Positions 51,841 through 61,393 are shown, counted from the stretch's first letter. The stretch is DNA of 64,000 nt from GCA-2794515 sp033763335 (GCA_033763335.1 JANRKU010000008.1:1-64000); one strand, 5' to 3'. A program made the numbers and translations. The notes: generated by a model from the sequence alone, not told the origin.

Positions 51841-51921
51841 CATTAAAAATGTTCAAAATCATTTTGATGCGATTGCTCTAAATAATTGCCGTCCTAACTG
51901 GTAGAGATTCCCAATCCGAAC

Positions 51922-51927
51922 TATAAT
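51922..51927 (+). promoter_or_regulatory. -10 element for the HEAT-like/Thr-Pro protein gene
   Basis: TATAAT 37 nt before the ATG at 51965, with GAGG 9 nt before the start. No clear -35. Confidence 0.5.
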
Positions 51928-51964
51928 AAGCGCATACACACAACCAAACTATTGAGGATGCAAT

Positions 51965-53044
51965 ATGGGTTTTGATGACGATTTAGACCTCCTAAATGAA
52001 ATGGGTAATGATGGCGATTCAGAGTTAGACCGCAAAATTGCCGAATTTGACGAGCGCGTCACGCAGAAGATGAAGGTGCTGGCAAACCCCAAGCGCCCCA
52101 CAGAAGAACGTATTGCCGCCGCCCAATGGTTAGGAGAATGTGGTGAACCAAAAGCCATTCTTGCGCTCATGCGTGTCTATAAAAAAGAAGCTAAAAATAA
52201 GCCATTATACCAAGCTGTGGTCTATGCGCTGGGGCAATTTAAGGCATTAGACCAAGCCATCCAACGAAATCCGGGCGAATCGGTTGGCGAGGCACTTGGT
52301 AATCCAGAAAATGCGCTGGTGCTAGAACTCATCAATAATATCACCCTCGAAAATGCTTTTGGGGAGCGTAAAAAAATATCGGCATCGCTTTTAAGCCGTA
52401 TTCGCTTAGGGTTATTATTGCTCTTGATGGGCTTGGTGGTATTAAATTTGGTCACGATGGGCGGTGGTGGCGGTGGTGTGCCAGTCCCAACCGCAACACC
52501 AACAGCAACGGGTCCAACACCGACACCAAGCATCACCCCAACCGAAACATTAACCGAAACACCAACGCTCACACCCACGCCGACTATCACCCCTACCCCG
52601 ACGATTAATCCAGAATCGCTCCGTAGCGAAGTCAATACGCTATATGCCATTTTAGATGACATTGAAAATCCACGTAGTGGCGCATATAGTCGGCTTAATC
52701 AATATTGGATAGACCGTAATAGCACCAATTGTTTTGAGCCAGACCCGGTTATTCCAGAAAATCATGTCATTGACCCCACCCTATTAGAACGGGAAGATGT
52801 GACGCTGATACGGGAATTAGAACTTGCCACCCAAGACATCAATGTGATTTTAGACTTTTTGCGGGGCAACCCATCACAAGTTCCGACCACAGGCTGGGCA
52901 GATTTCCGCGATGTTTGTGTCAACAATTTGCTTGCTGATGAAGCCCGCATTATACAAGGGACAAACTACATGCAGTTTCTATCCACATCGCTCATATCGG
53001 CACGGGCAAAATTAGATAGTATTCGCTCACAATTGCAAGGATAG
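51965..53044 (+). CDS. Single-pass membrane protein with HEAT-like N-domain and Thr/Pro stalk
   Basis: A 359-residue protein. The acidic N-terminus leads into a short HEAT-like helical region (RIAAAQWLGECGEPKAILALMRVYKK, KPLYQAVVYALGQF, about 55-100). A membrane helix follows (LRLGLLLLLMGLVVLNLVTM, about 140-160), then a Gly run and a Thr/Pro-rich stalk (TPTPSITPTETLTETPTLTP, about 170-215). The outer domain of about 140 residues is helical and begins PESLRSEVNTLYAILDDIEN. The layout suggests a surface protein with an inside adaptor. Function unknown. Confidence 0.72.
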   Translation: MGFDDDLDLLNEMGNDGDSELDRKIAEFDERVTQKMKVLANPKRPTEERIAAAQWLGECGEPKAILALMRVYKKEAKNKPLYQAVVYALGQFKALDQAIQRNPGESVGEALGNPENALVLELINNITLENAFGERKKISASLLSRIRLGLLLLLMGLVVLNLVTMGGGGGGVPVPTATPTATGPTPTPSITPTETLTETPTLTPTPTITPTPTINPESLRSEVNTLYAILDDIENPRSGAYSRLNQYWIDRNSTNCFEPDPVIPENHVIDPTLLEREDVTLIRELELATQDINVILDFLRGNPSQVPTTGWADFRDVCVNNLLADEARIIQGTNYMQFLSTSLISARAKLDSIRSQLQG

Positions 53045-53059
53045 TAAAACTTAGTGTAC

Positions 53060-53181
53060 TGTGGCGGACATACGAGGATAAATCCTCTAGTCCGCCATTA
53101 CGCTTCTGCCTATTTAAGCGGTGTAATGGCTGATGTACGGACGACATTCTTGTCGTCCCCTTTAGTCATATATCAGCCACA
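53060..53181. repeat. 122-bp MITE-like element related to 33044-33147
   Basis: Ends TGTGGCGGACATACG and CATATATCAGCCACA are imperfect inverted repeats matching those at 33044-33147. Internal palindromes include ACGAGGATAAATCCTC (near 53072), ATTAC/GTAAT arms, and GGACGACATTCTTGTCGTCC (near 53138). The order of internal pieces differs from the other copy. Confidence 0.75.
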
Positions 53182-53196
53182 AAAGATGCAAAAAAA

Positions 53197-55029
53197 ATGA
53201 TTAACCGACGATTTTTCTTTCTCACCATCCCAATTTTGCTCCTTGCGCTATTTTTACGACTTTATCATATCAGCCAGCAGAGTTTTTGGTTTGATGAAGC
53301 CTTCGCATGGCATATCGTCATTCAACCCGATATGTTCCCGCGCATCGCCGCCGATACCCATCCGCCCCTATTCTATCTGCTCCTACGCGGATGGATGAGC
53401 ATCATGGGCGATAGTGAATTGGCGCTCCGTAGCCTATCTGCCTTCATCAGTACATTAACCGTCGCAGTGATGTTCCCATTGGGGCGCGAAATTGCCAAAA
53501 AATTGGGCATGGGGTTGGTTTTTATCCCCATTACCGCCATGTTGTTTTTTGCCCTCAACGATGCCGATATTTTTCATGCCCAAGAAGCACGAAATTATGC
53601 CCTCTATAACCTATTGGGCGCGAGTAGTGTATGGCTTTATCTACGCTGGACGCGCACACAATCCCGCGCCGTATGGCTGGTGTGGAGTGGGTGCATTGCC
53701 TTGCTGGTTTATACGCACTATCAAGGCGTATTCATCCCCGCGCTGATTGGATTACATGCACTCCTATTTTTACGCGGAAAAACCCGCCTATGGGCATTTG
53801 GGGGGCTAATGTTGACAGGAATCACCCTCGCCCCATGGATGATTTTGGTCACATTGCCCCAAGCCCAAAATGCGCTCGAAAAAGGCTTGCCATTCGCCAT
53901 TCCATCCAATATCGAAACCCTGCTCGATTTGCGTCATCGCTTTTTGGGCGATATGTGGGTGCTGGTTTTGGGGTTGATGGCGTTAGGGGCATGGGGGTTC
54001 ATCCAACGCAAAAAAATGGGCATGGGGTTGTTGGTCACGGGATGGGTTATTATCCCGTTTGGCGTACTTTTCGCGGGGAATCTGATAGCGCCCTTGCTCA
54101 CAGACCGCAAATTACTGCTCATCACCCCTGCATTATGCCTGTTGATGGCAATCGGGGTGCATCAATTAGAACGGGTGGGGCGCGGATTGGTGATTATCGC
54201 CTTTGTGGTATATAGCCTCGCTACGGTGGATTTCTATCATCAACGCGAATTGTGGCGCGAGATTGCAAATAGCGCCCTCGCCTATGCCCAACCACAAGAC
54301 GTATTTTTGGCAGAAGCAGAGGTCGGGCAGTACCCCTTAAAATATTATTTATCGCGTCAAATGCCAGCAGAATCGGCATTTTATACCTTCACCTTTCTGG
54401 GAGACCCCACCATGTCGCCCACATTGGATTGGTACACCTACTATGACCTATTTTTGCCCGATGTGTTGAATCGTGCCACCGATAATCAAGCCGATGGCAT
54501 CGCTACGGCATGGGTGGTGTTTTGGAGCAATGATAATACGGTACTAACTCGCCTAGAAAATGCGGGATATACGCGCACATGGACACAAACCACTGACCAT
54601 ATCGGCAATGCAATCGCCACTTATCGCTATGACCGATTTTTAGCCCCGCCTGTAGACACATTTGCCAATGGTATGGTGCTACAGGGTGCTATTTTTGATG
54701 AAGCAGATTTGCGTCTGGATTTGTGGTGGCAAACCACCACCCCACAAGAATTAGATTACACCACCGCAGGCGGATTATTGAATGAAGCGGGTGTTTTGGT
54801 GGCACAGTGGGATAGTTTTCCGCCCATGATGACCAGCCAATGGGGATTATCTGATAGTGTATATGACCCCAAGCTGTTACAAGTGGTGGATGGGCAAAGG
54901 CTCACGGCGGGCGACTATACTGTGATTGTGAAAGTGTATATATGGGATGGTAGCATCACCGATATTCGCACCACATCAGATGCGCCATACGTCGTGGTGA
55001 AAGAAATTACTCTGGCTGATTCACGCTAA
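53197..55029 (+). CDS. GT39/PMT-like membrane glycosyltransferase
   Basis: A 610-residue GT-C protein, paralogous to the one at 9123-11078. Outer loop 1 has SFWFDEAFAWH with the acidic pair, and DTHPPLFYLLLRG follows. About ten membrane segments lie in the first 380 residues, then a beta-rich outer domain ending PYVVVKEI. It likely transfers a sugar from a polyprenyl phosphate. It lacks the 40-residue repeat-derived loop of its paralog, and so serves as an internal control for that insertion. The start lies just after the 122-bp repeat with no ribosome site. Its 3' end overlaps the convergent 843-residue gene by 23 bp. Confidence 0.87.
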   Translation: MINRRFFFLTIPILLLALFLRLYHISQQSFWFDEAFAWHIVIQPDMFPRIAADTHPPLFYLLLRGWMSIMGDSELALRSLSAFISTLTVAVMFPLGREIAKKLGMGLVFIPITAMLFFALNDADIFHAQEARNYALYNLLGASSVWLYLRWTRTQSRAVWLVWSGCIALLVYTHYQGVFIPALIGLHALLFLRGKTRLWAFGGLMLTGITLAPWMILVTLPQAQNALEKGLPFAIPSNIETLLDLRHRFLGDMWVLVLGLMALGAWGFIQRKKMGMGLLVTGWVIIPFGVLFAGNLIAPLLTDRKLLLITPALCLLMAIGVHQLERVGRGLVIIAFVVYSLATVDFYHQRELWREIANSALAYAQPQDVFLAEAEVGQYPLKYYLSRQMPAESAFYTFTFLGDPTMSPTLDWYTYYDLFLPDVLNRATDNQADGIATAWVVFWSNDNTVLTRLENAGYTRTWTQTTDHIGNAIATYRYDRFLAPPVDTFANGMVLQGAIFDEADLRLDLWWQTTTPQELDYTTAGGLLNEAGVLVAQWDSFPPMMTSQWGLSDSVYDPKLLQVVDGQRLTAGDYTVIVKVYIWDGSITDIRTTSDAPYVVVKEITLADSR

Positions 55030-57538
55030 ATTCAATATCCAAGGTGATACTATCCACAGTGGGCAAGCCATTCACCAATAAGGGGATACGTTCCCCTGTG
55101 GCGAGGTCATAAAATCCCACCCGTACCCGATAATTATCCCCATTTGGCAATTTTGGGATATAGAAGGAACGTCTATCAATCACATATTCGCCCGCCTGCC
55201 AAAATTGGGTGGAATAATAATTGAGTTCCCAGCCAAACGGTTTGTTCACTACCCCATCGGCAGTGAATAACACCGTTTGCGGGTCATCTTCACGATACAA
55301 ATGATAAAAAATCGCATAGTCGTTGGATGTGGGTGTAATCACCTCCCACACCAATTTGAACTCAACCGGATTCGTGCCAATCCCCATAAATACAGGCTCA
55401 TTGACCACCCCATAACTGACCAAACGGGCGAGAGCGCCAAATTGAATAATCCCCTCTGGCATGATTTCGATGGTCAAATCGGGTTGTGATGGTGGCGCGA
55501 CAAACCGATTTTGCGCTGTGAGCGCGTAGATGTCAAAATGCTCGCGCCAATCTTCAAAGCGGATAGGGGGCGTAGTGAAATTTTCTCGGCGCAGGCTTGC
55601 ATAAAACGGGTTGTGAAATCCGCCTGTATTGGCATAAAGGGCTTGCGATTCAACCCCATCAATAAAATAATCGGCATCACCCATATCAGCAAACGTGCGC
55701 GGAACGGCGGTGATGTTAATATCCCATGTGGGGAAAAAGAACGGCAAGCGTTGTAATCCGGGGGCAAGAATAGACGGTGTTGCGCCTGTTTGTGCCACAT
55801 CTTCAAAATAGGCGACCACCTCTGTGAGTGAGGCATCGCTCAAATCACCTTTGGCGGGCATTGTCCACCAAAAATCCCAACCATAGCCCTCATCATACAG
55901 TGGGATGAGAATCCCTTGCAGTGATACGACAAAAATCGCCACTACATAACCCAAACGCAGGAGAAACTGCCATGCTTTGATGCGTGCTGGCGTTATCCAA
56001 ACACCCAAAATTATCGCCGTGGGCAAAATGAGCAATGGCACAATGGGGAACGATAACCGATAGTGATAGCTATAGGAGTAAAAATAGGTGATGAAATAGG
56101 GCATTGCTAATGCCCATGCCCATCCCACAAGGCGCACATAGCGCCAATCTTTTTCTGGGAGATAGGCAAAGGCAAAATCGGCTAGGGCAATCAAGACGAT
56201 GATTATCCCCAGCACAAAAAATACCCAATCCAACCCTTGCATCCGACTAGGCGTAATGATGGTCGGCGCAACACCAAACCCAATTAACAGCAACCCTATG
56301 GCAATAAATCCGATATGGGGGCGTTTTTTGAGGGGCGATAACAATAAAAATGCGACCAATACGCCGATTGCCAATAAAATCCAGCCAAATTCGCCAGCAC
56401 TCCGCACCGCCTCATCTAGCCAATACGATTGCGGAAACGTGATGGGAGAATGTCCATAGAGCAGATTTCGCACATACCACACCGCTCCCAATGGCAAACA
56501 TGCCACCCCCATCCGAAACGCCACGACAAAACGTGGGGCAAAGGCTACCCAGCGCCGTGTGCGAATGGCTTCAATGATGACCACCAGCACAACACCCCAT
56601 ATCAGCGCCCCGCCAGTCGGCTTTATCCACATCAAAATGCCCAACCATACCCCTGCAAGGTCGGCGTAACGATACCGCAAGGCTTTTTCGGGTTGTGTCC
56701 ATGCCATGAGGAAAAAGGCGCTAGAGGCAGTGAAGGCAAATACTTGCGGAATTTCTAAATCACCGATGCGCGTCCAAAATCCAAAATGGGGATATAGCGC
56801 CCATATTGCCCCCAAAATGATGCCCACCCGCCGATTTACTAAGCGATTTCCCAGTGTATAGGCGGCTAAAATGCTCCCAATTTGCAAAAATGGCAAAACA
56901 GCGCGGGCGGCGTGGTCATCAATCCCGCCAGCAACGATTTGCGCGAAGGTATATTGCAATTGCAAAAATTGGGGATAGTAGCCGATGTCTGTGGGGATAA
57001 ATCCGAGTTGGGTATACACCCGCGCCTGATAGCCATAGACCCATAATTCATCATACCAACCAAAGGCAGTCCATGAGGTCATCACCCAACGGATGAGGGT
57101 GGCAATGATGATGAGAAAAATCAGAAATTTTTCATCGGATGCCAATGGGTTGTGGGGCAATTTTTGGGGTGTATCGGTGCGACTAACCTTGAGCAACACC
57201 CCTAACCAGCCTATCACCGTAAAAATCACGATGCTAATAGAGAGGGTATTGGCGGTTAGGAGTGATTTTCCGCCCACCAATTGATTAATTTGGGATTGCA
57301 TGGGATTAAGTGGGTCGCCTGCGGTTAAATTGGTATTTTGCCCAATCGTCCCCCAAATGAACATATACGCGGTGAGGAGTGCGGCGCTAAAGCCAATGGC
57401 ACACATACCCATAAGGGGTTTATCGCGCCAATCGGTGCGTGGGAGCGCCAATAATGCCAATGGTGTCCCCATGCCAACATAAACAAGGAGCAAAATGGGC
57501 AAAATGTTGAGGGTGCTAGTCAGCCATGTTGGGAGCAT
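55007..57538 (-). CDS. Large GT39-like membrane glycosyltransferase
   Basis: An 843-residue protein with about 13 membrane segments. The outer-loop acidic pair appears in FGWYDELWVYGYQARVYTQLG, preceded by four N-terminal segments, an extension relative to the smaller paralogs. The last 300 residues are outside and beta-rich (PVEFKLVWEVITPTSNDYAIFYHLYRED, RVRVGFYDLATGERIPL). The last part resembles a domain seen on other GT-C proteins of this window. Substrates are unknown. It converges on the GT39 gene at 53197. Confidence 0.83.
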   Translation of the reverse strand: MLPTWLTSTLNILPILLLVYVGMGTPLALLALPRTDWRDKPLMGMCAIGFSAALLTAYMFIWGTIGQNTNLTAGDPLNPMQSQINQLVGGKSLLTANTLSISIVIFTVIGWLGVLLKVSRTDTPQKLPHNPLASDEKFLIFLIIIATLIRWVMTSWTAFGWYDELWVYGYQARVYTQLGFIPTDIGYYPQFLQLQYTFAQIVAGGIDDHAARAVLPFLQIGSILAAYTLGNRLVNRRVGIILGAIWALYPHFGFWTRIGDLEIPQVFAFTASSAFFLMAWTQPEKALRYRYADLAGVWLGILMWIKPTGGALIWGVVLVVIIEAIRTRRWVAFAPRFVVAFRMGVACLPLGAVWYVRNLLYGHSPITFPQSYWLDEAVRSAGEFGWILLAIGVLVAFLLLSPLKKRPHIGFIAIGLLLIGFGVAPTIITPSRMQGLDWVFFVLGIIIVLIALADFAFAYLPEKDWRYVRLVGWAWALAMPYFITYFYSYSYHYRLSFPIVPLLILPTAIILGVWITPARIKAWQFLLRLGYVVAIFVVSLQGILIPLYDEGYGWDFWWTMPAKGDLSDASLTEVVAYFEDVAQTGATPSILAPGLQRLPFFFPTWDINITAVPRTFADMGDADYFIDGVESQALYANTGGFHNPFYASLRRENFTTPPIRFEDWREHFDIYALTAQNRFVAPPSQPDLTIEIMPEGIIQFGALARLVSYGVVNEPVFMGIGTNPVEFKLVWEVITPTSNDYAIFYHLYREDDPQTVLFTADGVVNKPFGWELNYYSTQFWQAGEYVIDRRSFYIPKLPNGDNYRVRVGFYDLATGERIPLLVNGLPTVDSITLDIEFSVNQPE

Positions 57539-57566
57539 GAAAATAAAAATCCTTATCGTTAGCTAC

Positions 57567-57586
57567 GGGCGCAACATGTTGCGCCC
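57567..57586. repeat. 20-bp perfect palindrome, GCGCAACATGTTGCGC family
   Basis: GGGCGCAACATGTTGCGCCC, identical to the core at 140-159 and 21473-21492. It lies in the 95-bp spacer between the PPC protein and GT39-like genes, both on the minus strand. Confidence 0.9.
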
Positions 57587-57610
57587 CTACAACACCGATA
57601 TAAATTGTAG

Positions 57611-57630
57611 GGGCATGACATGTCATGCCC
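57611..57630. repeat. 20-bp perfect palindrome, GCATGACATGTCATGC family
   Basis: GGGCATGACATGTCATGCCC, immediately after the previous palindrome and 3 bp before the stop of the PPC protein gene. It shares the GGGC...GCCC ends and central ACATGT with the GCGCAA type but differs by paired changes in both arms. Confidence 0.9.
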
Positions 57631-57633
57631 GCT

Positions 57634-59118
57634 TTATGTGTCAAATCTCTGCGCCAAAACCAATACAAAACTGCCAGACGAATTGGGATTGTCATCGCCA
57701 AAATAGCGCGTGGCACGAATATAATAAATGCCTGTGTAGCCCAATGTAAAGCGGTCTATACGGGCATTATTCACCCCGCCACCGCTATCATCATCGCCTG
57801 CGAGCAAACTAACCCTATCTTCAGCATATAACTCAATATACGGGTCTAAATTGCCTTCCACCCTATCTAGTGTGAGGCTAATCACATCACCCACTTCGCC
57901 ATAGAAGGTATACCATACATCAGGGGTAATATCGTCTATATTGCCCGTGAGCGAGACACCATATAAAATCCGCCGTACATCCGATTCAACCGTATCAAAC
58001 GCATTCCCCTGTGATTGCAGTTGCAGGCGGTATTTGCCGATAGTCGTACCAATAGCACGTTCAAAACGGGTGGCAACGATATAATATGTGCCTGTAGCAG
58101 GGATGCGAAAATCAGTAATGCGTGAATTTTGTGTCTCATCACTCAAATCATCGTTATTGGCAATTTCTTGCAAGGTGGCACTCGCCAATGCGACATAAGT
58201 ATCCAGATTACCATCGAGCCGTGACATACCAATGGTGATGAGGTCATTTTCGCGGGCAGAAAACCGATAGTAGCGCACAAATTGGTCATTGGTGATTTCG
58301 CCCTCGACGATGGTATTAAAATCAATCGGGATAGCGCCCAAAACCGAGTTCCCAATGCCACTATTCTCTGCTTCGGTGATAGACAGCGAAAAATTGCCCG
58401 TACTTTGACCCGCCACAAAGCCATAGCGTGTGGCTTGGACATAATATGTCCCATCGGCAGGCACAAAAAAACCCTCTACAGAGGCAAGTGCATTATCTGA
58501 CCCCGGAACATCATCATTTTCAATGAGTACCTGATTATTACTATCAATGAGACGCAAATAGGGGTCAAGGTTGCCAGACCGTCGGCGCATGGTGATATTC
58601 ACAAGGTCGCCCATCCGCGCACGGAAGCTATAGAACACTTCTGGTTGCTCATTATCAATGACCTGAAATACGGTATCACCATAACGCAATGCACAGCCAA
58701 ATCCAGAGCCATTGCCAATACGCTCAATGAGCAATTCATAATTTCCAGCAGTTGTCCCGCGCTCATATCCAAATCGGCTGATAATGAGGCTATAGCGTCC
58801 GGTGCTGGGGATGGCTAATGCCCGTAGATGCACATCTTCTATGCCGTTGGAATCATCTTGATATGCCAATAGACTACCATCACTATTGATGACGCTGACC
58901 ACAGGGTCTAAATCGCCTTGTGTGGTGGTGATTTTGATAGAGATGAAATCACAGCGCAATGCTTCAAAAAAATAAATCTGCACAGGTTCAAGATTATCTA
59001 TGCGCCCCGTGACAATTTCGTTGAATAACACCAATTCCGCCTCATCCGATTGGGCAGATAAGGGCAAAATGGTGATAAAAAGCCATATACAAAACCAGAA
59101 TAAACGCAGTTTTCTCAT
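57634..59118 (-). CDS. Secreted protein with four PPC-type domains
   Basis: A 494-residue protein with a signal peptide (LFWFCIWLFITILPLSAQS) and four tandem domains of about 115 residues of the bacterial pre-peptidase C-terminal type. Each repeats a GDLVNITMRRRSGNLDPYLRLID-like strand set and a GTYYVQATRYG-like motif. PPC domains usually accompany secreted peptidases and bind substrates or cell surface; here no catalytic domain is attached. It lies 21 bp after the lipoprotein gene, so both probably belong to one transcript. Confidence 0.85.
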   Translation of the reverse strand: MRKLRLFWFCIWLFITILPLSAQSDEAELVLFNEIVTGRIDNLEPVQIYFFEALRCDFISIKITTTQGDLDPVVSVINSDGSLLAYQDDSNGIEDVHLRALAIPSTGRYSLIISRFGYERGTTAGNYELLIERIGNGSGFGCALRYGDTVFQVIDNEQPEVFYSFRARMGDLVNITMRRRSGNLDPYLRLIDSNNQVLIENDDVPGSDNALASVEGFFVPADGTYYVQATRYGFVAGQSTGNFSLSITEAENSGIGNSVLGAIPIDFNTIVEGEITNDQFVRYYRFSARENDLITIGMSRLDGNLDTYVALASATLQEIANNDDLSDETQNSRITDFRIPATGTYYIVATRFERAIGTTIGKYRLQLQSQGNAFDTVESDVRRILYGVSLTGNIDDITPDVWYTFYGEVGDVISLTLDRVEGNLDPYIELYAEDRVSLLAGDDDSGGGVNNARIDRFTLGYTGIYYIRATRYFGDDNPNSSGSFVLVLAQRFDT

Positions 59119-59139
59119 AAGGGCAATTTTAGCAGAAAA

Positions 59140-59952
59140 TTATGGCATTTGTTCCAAGTAGATGGTATACCGTAGGGAAGTCCCGCGAATCTGTGGGGTT
59201 AATTCCAACGAGAATGGCATATCGGGCATTTGTAAAAATTCGGGGATTTCCATCACCCGATACCCCGCCACATGCTCATAAGCATCATATAAGGTGATAA
59301 TCATCCGCACCCCCTCGCCCGATTGCGCTTGAGAATGAACCAATTTGCCCGTAACAAGATAACGCCGATTATCTTGCTGATTGGTGACATCTTGTAATGT
59401 CACAACAGGGGCAGATGGCGCTTGTGCCAACGGGGTAAAATGAATTACCGAAACGCGCACCGCCCCAAAATCATCCGCAGAGATATTTTGTTGTTTATCA
59501 AACCGAACATGATAGGGTGCAGAGCCTTCTGCTGGCAGGCTCTGTTGTAATAAGGCGGTGGATTTTGCTATCAGGGGGGAGCCATTGGGCTTAAATAATT
59601 CCACCAGCACTTCAATATCCTTAAACCCCGTGAGATAAGGATTATTGACCACACCCAAACATAAAATCCCCTCAAGGTCGTTATCGTAGCAAATAGGGTT
59701 TGGGACGTTGAGGGTAATACTTTGGTCATCAAAAATAGGCGAGATAGGGGTAGGTGTGGGGATGATAAATGTGGTGGCAATCCCAAGTGCGGTGGGCGAT
59801 AACGCCTGCGCGATATGAACAGTGAGGGTAACGGATGGCATGAGAATAGTGGTCGCATCTGGCGAGATAATTTGCCCTGTGCAACTCATCATCAATAACA
59901 TGATGATAAATAATACGACCAACAACCGCCAATCATGATAAACCATTGGCAC
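59140..59952 (-). CDS. Lipoprotein of unknown function
   Basis: A 270-residue protein with an N-terminal hydrophobic segment and lipobox (LLVVLFIIMLLMMSC), so the Cys is probably lipid-anchored. The rest is beta-rich with two similar halves (PNPICYDNDLEGILCLGVVNNPYL, RRYLVTGKLVHSQAQSGEGVRM), like FxLYD or CARDB-type modules. The GTG at 59952 has GAGGG 7 nt upstream and is preferred over the ATG at 59946. A minus-strand TATAAT lies at 59996-60001. First gene of a pair with the PPC protein. Confidence 0.75.
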   Translation of the reverse strand: MPMVYHDWRLLVVLFIIMLLMMSCTGQIISPDATTILMPSVTLTVHIAQALSPTALGIATTFIIPTPTPISPIFDDQSITLNVPNPICYDNDLEGILCLGVVNNPYLTGFKDIEVLVELFKPNGSPLIAKSTALLQQSLPAEGSAPYHVRFDKQQNISADDFGAVRVSVIHFTPLAQAPSAPVVTLQDVTNQQDNRRYLVTGKLVHSQAQSGEGVRMIITLYDAYEHVAGYRVMEIPEFLQMPDMPFSLELTPQIRGTSLRYTIYLEQMP

Positions 59953-60084
59953 AGCTTATCCCTCATTATCCCAAGTGATGGGTATCTTATCCCACATTAT
60001 AACGCGAATCCTGTTTTATTGCGCGTGCAAACATGGTAAATTCATAAAAACTAGCGGAATTGATATATAAAAAGGAATTTACTC

Positions 60085-60564
60085 ATGCAAGAAAAATTAG
60101 AAACCGTCGTTGGTCAGCACTTATTGGCGCATCACAAGACAATTTGTACCGCAGAATCATGTACTGGGGGCTTGGTGGGGCATCGGCTCACCAATGTGTC
60201 TGGCAGTTCTATTTATATGCTAGGAGGCATCATCGCTTATGCAAATGCGATTAAACAAGGTGTTTTGGGTGTATCAGAAAATACCCTCATCGCACATGGC
60301 GCTGTCAGTGAGGCGGTTGCTGGCGAAATGGCACTAGGGGCAATCCGTGTGTTGGGCGCAGATATTGCCGTGAGCATCACAGGGATTGCAGGACCGAGTG
60401 GTGGCACGCCAGAAAAACCGGTTGGACTCACATTTATTGGCTTGGCAGATAAAAATGGCATTTATGCGGTTAGGCAACATATCTGGTCATTTGACCGTGA
60501 GGGCAACAAAACTGCCAGCGCAGATGCCGCCTTATCGCTGATTATTGAATACCTACGCAAATGA
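60085..60564 (+). CDS. pncC: CinA C-terminal domain protein, nicotinamide-nucleotide amidase
   Basis: A 159-residue stand-alone CinA_C domain. TAESCTGGLVGHRLTNVSGSS and SITGIAGPSGGTPEKPVGLTFIG are diagnostic. The family deamidates NMN to nicotinic acid mononucleotide in pyridine nucleotide recycling. AAGGA lies 8 nt before the ATG. It is followed 100 bp later by lexA; pncC/cinA genes are often linked to recombination or SOS genes in bacteria. Confidence 0.92.
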   Translation: MQEKLETVVGQHLLAHHKTICTAESCTGGLVGHRLTNVSGSSIYMLGGIIAYANAIKQGVLGVSENTLIAHGAVSEAVAGEMALGAIRVLGADIAVSITGIAGPSGGTPEKPVGLTFIGLADKNGIYAVRQHIWSFDREGNKTASADAALSLIIEYLRK

Positions 60565-60573
60565 GACCAAAAT

Positions 60574-60603
60574 TTGACAATGAACGTATGTTTGGGTTAC
60601 AAT
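60574..60603 (+). promoter_or_regulatory. Strong promoter for lexA
   Basis: -35 TTGACA (60574-60579), 18-bp spacer, -10 TACAAT (60598-60603), placing transcription start at about 60610. Confidence 0.75.
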
Positions 60604-60606
60604 ATA

Positions 60607-60618
60607 GAACAATCATTC
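60607..60618. promoter_or_regulatory. Candidate LexA operator
   Basis: GAACAATCATTC fits the Gram-positive-type LexA box (GAAC-N4-GTTC) with one mismatch and sits at the predicted transcription start of lexA, where autorepression would occur. A second GAAC follows at about 60620. Confidence 0.5.
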
Positions 60619-60666
60619 CGAACACAACTATGGTTCATCATGATGGTGATTAGTAAAGGAAATAAA

Positions 60667-61332
60667 ATGAAAGACTTTGAAAAGCTCTCTGAACGGCAAC
60701 GCAACATTCTGTTTTTTATGGATCAATACATGACTGAGCATGGCTTTCCGCCAACCATTCGTGATATTGGCGCGGCAACCAATATAGATTCGACCTCTGT
60801 GGTCAATTACAACCTCAATAAATTGGTAGACGCTGGTTTCTTGGAGCGCGTAGCATCAAAATCACGCGGGTTACGTCTCATCAAAGCCATCCCCAATGGG
60901 CGTAATGTGATGATAAAAAGCAGTGATAATTTGTTGCGCGTACCACATATTGGCAACATCGTCGCAGGGCAACCTGTGAGTGTTGAGACCGATATAGATT
61001 ATGGCAATGCGGTTGAAGTGCCTCAACAATGGTTGGGCGGAGTAGACCCCTCAGAAGTATTTGCGCTCACCGTGCATGGTGATTCGATGATAGATGCCAT
61101 GATTCAAGATGGCGATTTGGTCATCCTCCGCAAGACCACCACCGCCAAAAATGGCGATATGGTCGCTGTTTGGCTGGATGAACGCAACGAAACCACGCTC
61201 AAATATTTCTATGATGAAGGTAGCCGTATTCGCCTGCAACCTGCAAACCCAACAATGGGTCCCATTTTTGTGGATTACCGTCATTGTCAGGTTCAAGGTA
61301 AGGTTTTATCGGTCATGCGTCGTCTAAAATAA
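60667..61332 (+). CDS. lexA: SOS repressor LexA
   Basis: A 221-residue repressor. N-terminal winged helix (LSERQRNILFFMDQYMTEHGFPPTIRDIGAATNIDSTSVV). The self-cleavage site is A100-G101 in NIVAGQPVS; the catalytic dyad is S140 (GDSMID) and K179 (TTLKYF), spacing as in known LexA proteins. It blocks DNA-damage genes until RecA-stimulated cleavage. AAAGGA precedes the ATG at 60667; upstream in-frame codons lie in the promoter region. A LexA-box-like site overlaps its own promoter. Confidence 0.95.
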   Translation: MKDFEKLSERQRNILFFMDQYMTEHGFPPTIRDIGAATNIDSTSVVNYNLNKLVDAGFLERVASKSRGLRLIKAIPNGRNVMIKSSDNLLRVPHIGNIVAGQPVSVETDIDYGNAVEVPQQWLGGVDPSEVFALTVHGDSMIDAMIQDGDLVILRKTTTAKNGDMVAVWLDERNETTLKYFYDEGSRIRLQPANPTMGPIFVDYRHCQVQGKVLSVMRRLK

Positions 61333-61393
61333 AGATGTGTTAATTCAATTCACTAACCATTCTCATCTAATTATGAGAGACTGTAGTTAAAAG

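Noticed and set aside
60060..60254. 64-codon open frame overlapping the start of pncC
   Set aside because: Different phase from the conserved CinA domain; only the frame at 60085 encodes the family motifs.
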